Positions 58,483-64,000 of a DNA stretch of 64,000 nt are shown piece after piece. A program made the translations under genes and the position numbers. How positions within the stretch are numbered: the stretch's first letter is position 1; each line of letters opens with the position of its first letter. The notes under the pieces are model-generated. The model was not told the origin of the DNA, ran no database searches, and saw only the letters and a list, made by a program, of their open reading frames with translations. Source of the stretch: Phycomyces nitens (lineage: Eukaryota > Mucoromycota > Mucoromycetes > Mucorales > Phycomycetaceae); contig JAHRBC010000004.1 in NCBI GenBank assembly GCA_022702545.1, positions 2,294,001 to 2,358,000 on the forward strand, written 5' to 3'.

Positions 58483-59048
58483 TTGATAAAAAAGAGCTTG
58501 AAATTGACGCCAAAAGTTTATTCTTCTCTCTCCAAAAACAAGTACACAAGATGGTATTGCACTCTACACAATAGGAATTCTTTGGTGATGGTCTATAAAG
58601 AGTTGATCAACACCTTTAACTGTAATGCCAAATATGGCCCACGTCAAAACAAGCAAGCAAAGATATCATAAATACGCGTATGAGGTCAAACAGAATCATA
58701 AAAAAAAGGAAGCAACTATCAAAAGTAATACACCCGTCATCAACTGGTAATGTTCAAAAAAAAAAATCAAAGTATTTCATTTATATTTATTTTCACAGAA
58801 ATAAATGGAAGAAGATATCTTTTTAACGCAAAACAGATAATGTAGTGAACGTAGTTTGTGTTGCTGATGCTATGTTAGGAGAAGATTGTTTTGAGAGAAA
58901 CCCTATGGAATGTTTAAAGTGAAATCCAAGGTTTTTTTTTGTTGACAGCTGTGAACGGATGTGGCAACGAGATATTAATATGGCAAGAAATATCTATGCT
59001 TTAGCAATGATAACTCTGGATGGTGATCTTCTCTCAGTGATATTTTAA
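58483..59048 (+). pseudogene. Possible Fanzor/TnpB-like nuclease relic (C-terminal part)
   Basis: Frame 58483-58671 ('LTPKVYSSLSKNKYTRWYC', 'RNSLVMVYKELINTF') is followed after disruptions by 'CVADAMLGEDCFER' and then 'MWQRDINMARNIYALAM' at about 58960-59010. The W-x-R-D-x-N-x-A-R-N pattern is the hallmark of the third RuvC motif of TnpB and Fanzor proteins. If a 30-nt gap is spliced, a CxxC ('CLNC') precedes it, as in the zinc ribbon. Stops and frameshifts make this a dead fragment. The assignment rests on one motif. Confidence 0.35.
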
Positions 59049-59907
59049 TATCAATCCGAGTAATAAGAACTCGCGATGACTAAGCTAACCTCTACAGTAA
59101 TTAAAAAACAAAGAGGTATATATATATTCGCACCCGCTTTATTTCTCTTGTATTTCCTTGTCTCATTTTTTATATTTTTAGTCCATATTTATTTGATGTG
59201 TCCCAATCGCATCTCAAACAGAGTATGCCAAGTTAAAAAGTACTTTATAACGTTTCAAAAATATTCAGTGTTATGAAGACATAATTGATAAAACTAGCGT
59301 GTTTTCTTCTTTTTGTATCAAGGTGAGATTTTTATTTATCATTTGAATGTTATAGGATGCTAAGAACTCAATTTGGAATAAGTACTCGTATTTCGAATGT
59401 AGAAATATCATCGCGGAAATGGTAGACCATACTTTTTGTTGGAAATAATTTTGATGATGAGATTGCAAATTAGACTCAAAATGACTGCGAGTCTCTTATC
59501 CAGAGTATATTGAGTAAAAGGAACAAAAGCAAATATATATATATATATATATATGGAAACTGGAAGAGGATTGAGATAAATTGTGTTTCGTATCCAACAC
59601 AATTAGAGGTGGTCAGGTAAAAGTAATTGTATTTGATACGGCATGACAGAGAGGGTAGTCAGCGAAAATGAAAAGGGGGCATAGAAAACCCCCAGTAGAA
59701 AAAACCGGCCTTTAAGAAAGTTATTTTTTTTTGTAGAAGATAGTTTATTATCCCTACACAGTCACGCTTCTTCGATCGGCGATGCTGGGGGTATCTTATT
59801 GGCCTCAAAGCTTATGAGAGAAAATTATGTATAAAGATAGAGATTATGAAGTATGAAAACGGGAACTGGGGAAATGAAAGTTGATATGTTATGGGATATA
59901 GAGATGT
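59049..59907. other. AT-rich interval
   Basis: TA microsatellite near 59534-59554. The right part is probably the 3' untranslated end of the truncated LINE on the minus strand. No gene. Confidence 0.45.
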
Positions 59908-60408
59908 CTAGGGTATACTGGTTTGGTCAACGCAAGTGTGAAGGAGGGAATGGGCAGATGTACTGACGGCAGCAGGAACAAAAGGGACATTGTCAAATAC
60001 AAGAGCCCAATAGGCCCTCCAACCTACCTGGAGAATGGCACCGAAAATCTGTGAGCTTGGGAGAAGTGGGCCATCTGGCGGAGGCGTAACAGTGAGGATG
60101 GCCGAGCCTACACTTTGGGGTGAAGAGGAAAAGGAGGGGAGCCATTGGGTAAGTACATCATCCCATACCTTCCAGATTTTGGGGCAACTGATGAGAAGAT
60201 GGTCGGCGGTTTGGTCAGGATGAGAGCATAGTCTACATGAAGCAGAGGGAACAATATCAAGCATAATATGATGAAGTAGGCTTGCGGAGGAAATGGAGTG
60301 GTGGAGGAAACGATACCAAATGTTACGGGCGACGTGCGAGAGAGGGAGTGACCAAAAGAGTTTCCACTTGGCAGGAGTAAGGGTGGGGTAGTTTGGAGAA
60401 GGAATGTT
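59908..60408 (-). pseudogene. 5'-truncated LINE ORF2 C-terminus (zf-RVT zinc-binding domain)
   Basis: Minus strand reads 'PTLTPAKWKLFWSLPLSHVA', 'RNIWYRFLHHSISSASLLH' and 'SASCRLCSHPDQTADHLL' to a stop, the cysteine/histidine-rich region (CX2CX8HX4C) that follows reverse transcriptase in many fungal LINEs. The reading starts abruptly at about 60408 with no RT upstream, which fits the 5' truncation typical of target-primed reverse transcription. The remaining frame is open, so the insertion is not very old. Confidence 0.75.
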
Positions 60409-61323
60409 TTAAGAAAGTTAATAGATATATACAACTGGTAAGAATACAAGAGAAATAACTATATAGAGAAGAAAAAAGAATGAGACGTCAATAATCGAGA
60501 ATAAATGAGGTGCTGGCGGCACCAAGATTGGAAATGAATTTCAGCAAGATTAATTCTAAAGATGGATCCCCTAGGAACTTTGACAGTCTATTTATGAATC
60601 TGATCGCACAACAGAGTCAAGAAAACTTGACAACCCCTAATGTAATGATTGACAATAATCTACACTCTTTGGCGAAGACTATTAAGTTTGTGCTATGAGA
60701 CTATTATTTTTCAACCAGCCAAACTAGTTATTTTATTTATTCCATTTCAGGAGTAATACTCTTTGATGAAAAAATTGTAAAGTTGATCTTTTTGTTATTT
60801 ATGGCAACGAAAGAGTGTGCCCATTTTTTATAATTCTTTTTTGTTGAGACACTGACAAAGACATTTATCAGAATGACAAATAAAGTCTTTCAACTTTATA
60901 TAAACTAGCATATGTCTCACAGATTCTAACCATGAACATTTCTTTTTTGACGAAATTATTTTATTGCTTTGAACTTTGGGTTAGATTGTTGGCGGGTTTG
61001 AACCTAATCGTGCCTTTACTGAATCTTTTTCTTGCATTTTCTTCCCATAGGCTGGAACTGTGGCTGCCTAATGAATATACTACATTAAGTTGCCGTGAGT
61101 TCATATAAACACTATGATATATGCTGAGGTTTACAATTGTTTCTAATGAATGTTCCGCTAATTTAAGATGGAAGAAAGATTCTCATTTATTCGAGTCGAA
61201 AGAAAATACTTGGGCACATCCACAATAATATGATATTGTCTAGATTTTTTTTTGGAAAATGCTTTTGGGATATCTGTATCAATGTTTGATCCATTGCTGA
61301 GCCACACAAATGGGAATATAATA
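60409..61323. other. AT-rich spacer between LINE fragment and Tc1 element
   Basis: One plus-strand frame (60510-60698, 62 aa) has no recognised family. Nothing else supported. Confidence 0.45.
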
Positions 61324-62673
61324 CACTGAGTATGCAAAAAGTTCGCAACTTTTTATAGTCCGCTAAATTTTAAGAATATACATACTTTTTCTAATACCAA
61401 ATAAAATGTAAAGAACATTGAGTAGATAGCCCATACTATAGATATGGGGAGTAGAGAGTATTAACTTGCTAAATATATAATTTTATTATTTGTTTATTAG
61501 TATCTAGTGTGTTTGCCTATGGCATCAATAACTGCTTGGCATCTTCGCGGCATGCTCAAGACAAGACGATTCAAATATTCTTGTGGAATACTTCTCCATT
61601 CCCTGTCTAGAGCATGGCGAAGATGCCACAGACTATACAAGTTGTATCTGCCTGACCGGATCCTCTTGTTTAAATAGTCCCAGATATGCTCTATAGGGTT
61701 GAGATCTGGGCTTTGAGGAGGCCAGTCAGGCAAAAGATTCAGCCCTTGCTGTTCCTTCCATTCACGTGTGAGTCTGCTCGTGTGGCTTCTCGCGTTGTCC
61801 TCTTGCAGAACAAGTCTTCTCCCACCTGAAAGAGACTCGAATTCTTTTAGGGAAGGAAAATATCCTTCTTCCAAGGTCTTTATGTACTTCTTGGAGTTCA
61901 TTCTGCCAGAAATCGGCTTTAATTCTCCGACACCCATGGTGCAGAAGCATCCCCAAAACATGAGAGAACCACCTCCAAACTTCATGGTTGGGGATATCAT
62001 TGTGGACAGGAGACCAGTCTTGTCAGTTCAGAGAACTCTTCGGCGCCCATCGCTTCCAAAAAGCCTAAATTGCTTCTCATCGGACCAGATGATGGAGCTC
62101 CAGTCATCTCCACTCCAATCAAGATGAGCTTTTGCCCATGCCACTCGTTTTTTTTTGGTTCTCCTTGGAGATCATAGGCTTTTTGATCATTTTGCGTGAG
62201 TGTATGCCATGGCTGTGAAGAAATCTCCTAAATGTGTTTGCTGATGTAGGAGTGGCAGCAGTATTTCTAATGAATGTCATGGGCTGTGTTGGATCCTTCT
62301 TGATCTCACGCAAAATTTCCCTTACGTCTCTATCATCTAGCTTCTTTGGACGACCTGTGGGCTTGCATCTCTTATACGATCCAGTCTCTCTGTAATGCTT
62401 GAGTACTCGTGAAACAACGTACTTGCTAACATTCAACTTCTTTGCAATGTCACATTGCTTAGCACCATTAACAATGCTCTCATGTACAATAATTACACGA
62501 GTTACATCGTCCGTATTGGGCTTCTTTGTAGAGGTAGAGTTAGGTGTCATGTTGGTAGTTTTGGTTTTTTGATTGTGTTATAAAAGATGTTGATTAAGAA
62601 GAAAAAGAATATATTTGTAACTTGAGAGAATGGTCGGACTATAAAAAGCTGCGAACTTTTTGCATACTCAGTG
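61324..62673 (-). mobile_element. Tc1/mariner element with 39-bp terminal inverted repeats
   Basis: Left end CACTGAGTATGCAAAAAGTT... and its reverse complement at the right end match for about 39 bp with one mismatch (GCAAC against GCAGC). TA flanks both ends (61322-61323 and 62674-62675). Length is 1350 bp, normal for a full Tc1 copy. The single minus-strand transposase gene fills most of it. All outer parts seem present, so this is a complete but probably inactive copy. Confidence 0.93.
61497..62550 (-). pseudogene. Tc1-family DDE transposase with one frameshift and one stop
   Basis: N-terminal half (62550 to 62150): HTH region 'AKQCDIAKKLNVSKYVVSRV' and the basic 'GRPKK' hook. After a 9-T run at 62148-62156 (an A-run on the coding strand) the frame shifts: the old frame ends soon after, while the next frame continues 'VAWAKAHLDWS', 'IIWSDEKQF' (first Asp), 'LVLQEDNARSHTS' (second Asp) and 'SPDLNPIEHIWDYL' (Glu), to the stop at 61497. 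A TGA at 62028-62030 lies where a CGA Arg codon is likely. All catalytic residues are intact, so only two visible lesions inactivate it. Confidence 0.92.
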
Positions 62674-64000
62674 TATTTTCGTCACCAGAGTAACATGTAT
62701 AGTCTGATTTGTTAAATAACCCCATATCGATATATATATTGAAAACTCCTTTTGCTTGTTCCTGGGTGCGCTGTAATATCGAAAATTCTAGAGGTGTATT
62801 TATCAAGAATTCCATACGAGAACTTATTGTCTCGATAGCAAAAAAAACTCATCATCAACAGCAGGTTACATTGGCTAAACTCTGTATTCATTAGCAGTAT
62901 ACCCCTGTCCGTTTTCATGGAATATAGCATGCCCATTTCCAATATCTGTAAAAAAAGGGGGGAAGCAAACATTTGTCCCCAAGAAATGATATTATGATGA
63001 TTATCAAGTGGCAACAAGTGAAAGTAAACATGAGTGATCAATGCAGCATGGTATTCACTTCCAAAACTATTACTTTACTTTTTGAAATGACTGTAGCTTT
63101 TTTTATACAGAGATACAAGTAATTATATCGAGATATTGCGTACTGTCTTTTATAGGACAGATGTTATCAAAACCCAGTGTAGCTACAGACCCAATAAAAA
63201 CCAAATGGCTGTACTCAAGTGTCTTTATCAGAACACAGGCATATATCGTGTAACACTGCACACTTTTACAAAGAAACCATTAATCCCCTTTAACCCTTTT
63301 GTCTATTCTTCAAAGAATATACAACATTACTAACCTATTTTAATGCAATACTTCTTATTCATAAATCAGCATATAATAGCTATAATAGCCGTGAGGTAAA
63401 GAATATATCTCATTAGATCCTGTTAAACCCTCAAACCATAATATCTCTCAAATGAATAAAAAGAAAGCTTTGAACACTATAAAGCTATTATTATTTTTTC
63501 TATCAAAGGTTTTCTGCTTTCTAAGCTCTATTGACATGACATATTTTGTTGCAATTTCATCCAAGACCGTAGTAGTTTCTTTCCTTTGGCTCTAAGAGTA
63601 ACCAATATGGCTAACGTGCCCTTTATATACCATCCTCAATTGTCTATGCTAATATATAAACCCCAATTCATTCATGAGACACAGCTTTTTCTTACATATT
63701 TTGTATCTAGTGTATTCTGTTTTTTTTTGTTTAACATTATATAAAATCTATAGCTTTAGATGTATTTTTTTGGGACTTACCTGATGAGGGATTTGTAATG
63801 AAGTATTACATTTGTCTCTTGTAAACTTTTTATCGCTAATTTATTTTGGCGCTATGCTTTTAAATGTCTCATTAGGTTAACCAGATATATTAAGAATCAG
63901 AGTCTGGGAGCATCATCATAAAGTTCAAAGTTAATCTTGTATGTATGTTGCTTTAGTCCGTTACCTTTTTTTTTGGGAGATTTCTTGTTAGTACCTTTTT
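62674..64000. other. AT-rich right end of window
   Basis: No gene supported in 1.3 kb. Short frames on both strands only. Confidence 0.5.

Overview
The window looks like nuclear DNA of an early-diverging fungus, most likely Mucoromycota. It is AT-rich, and genes are split by many very short introns (about 38-120 nt). Intergenic spacers are long and full of AT and TA microsatellites. Several relics of LINE, Tc1/mariner and Helitron elements are present. The protein set is typically fungal: a Jen-type carboxylate permease, LAMMER kinase, Ecl1, Clr2-like and Cdc6 proteins, and a FAR1-type transcription factor. The assignment comes from gene content and structure only; no species is claimed.

Layout. 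0-5.1 kb: 3' part of RRP6 and a JEN-like permease, both plus strand. 5.1-8.2 kb: a spacer with one GC-richer, hairpin-bearing island. 8.2-11.35 kb: a FAR1-type DNA-binding protein with a polyglutamine tail. 11.35-21.1 kb: a long AT-rich desert interrupted only by a small TARG1/OARD1-like macrodomain gene. 21.1-32.4 kb: the dense core, with an M24 peptidase, an N-terminal protein methyltransferase and a LAMMER kinase on plus, then Cdc6 and an 883-aa coiled-coil protein on minus. 32.4-38 kb: spacers and three unfamiliar minus-strand genes, two of them tiny. 38-41.2 kb: transposon graveyard (DDE transposase, a YxxRS-motif family, Helitron helicase). 41.8-43.6 kb: an intact gag-like zinc-knuckle protein derived from a LINE. 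43.6-53.9 kb: DHX57-like helicase, an RVxF-motif small protein (minus), an Ecl1-like zinc protein, CNOT11, and a Clr2_N-domain protein (minus). 54-64 kb: a spacer and then a second graveyard, with a broken gene carrying a perfect-looking MITE, a possible Fanzor/TnpB relic, a 5'-truncated LINE and a nearly intact Tc1 element.

Functionally, several genes concern RNA or gene expression (RRP6, CNOT11, DHX57-like, LAMMER kinase, Clr2-like, Ecl1-like) and chromosome replication (Cdc6). There is no sign of operons or a metabolic cluster. Gene models below were spliced by hand so that every intron has GT-AG (or twice GC-AG) ends and the reading frame closes. The most interesting leads are a LINE ORF1 protein fused in frame to a piece of ORF2, a pair of tiny spliced genes (one ending in a cysteine cluster), a MITE with about 120-bp arms and its own short ORF inserted in a decaying gene, a Tc1 element broken by only two visible lesions, and a possible Fanzor relic.
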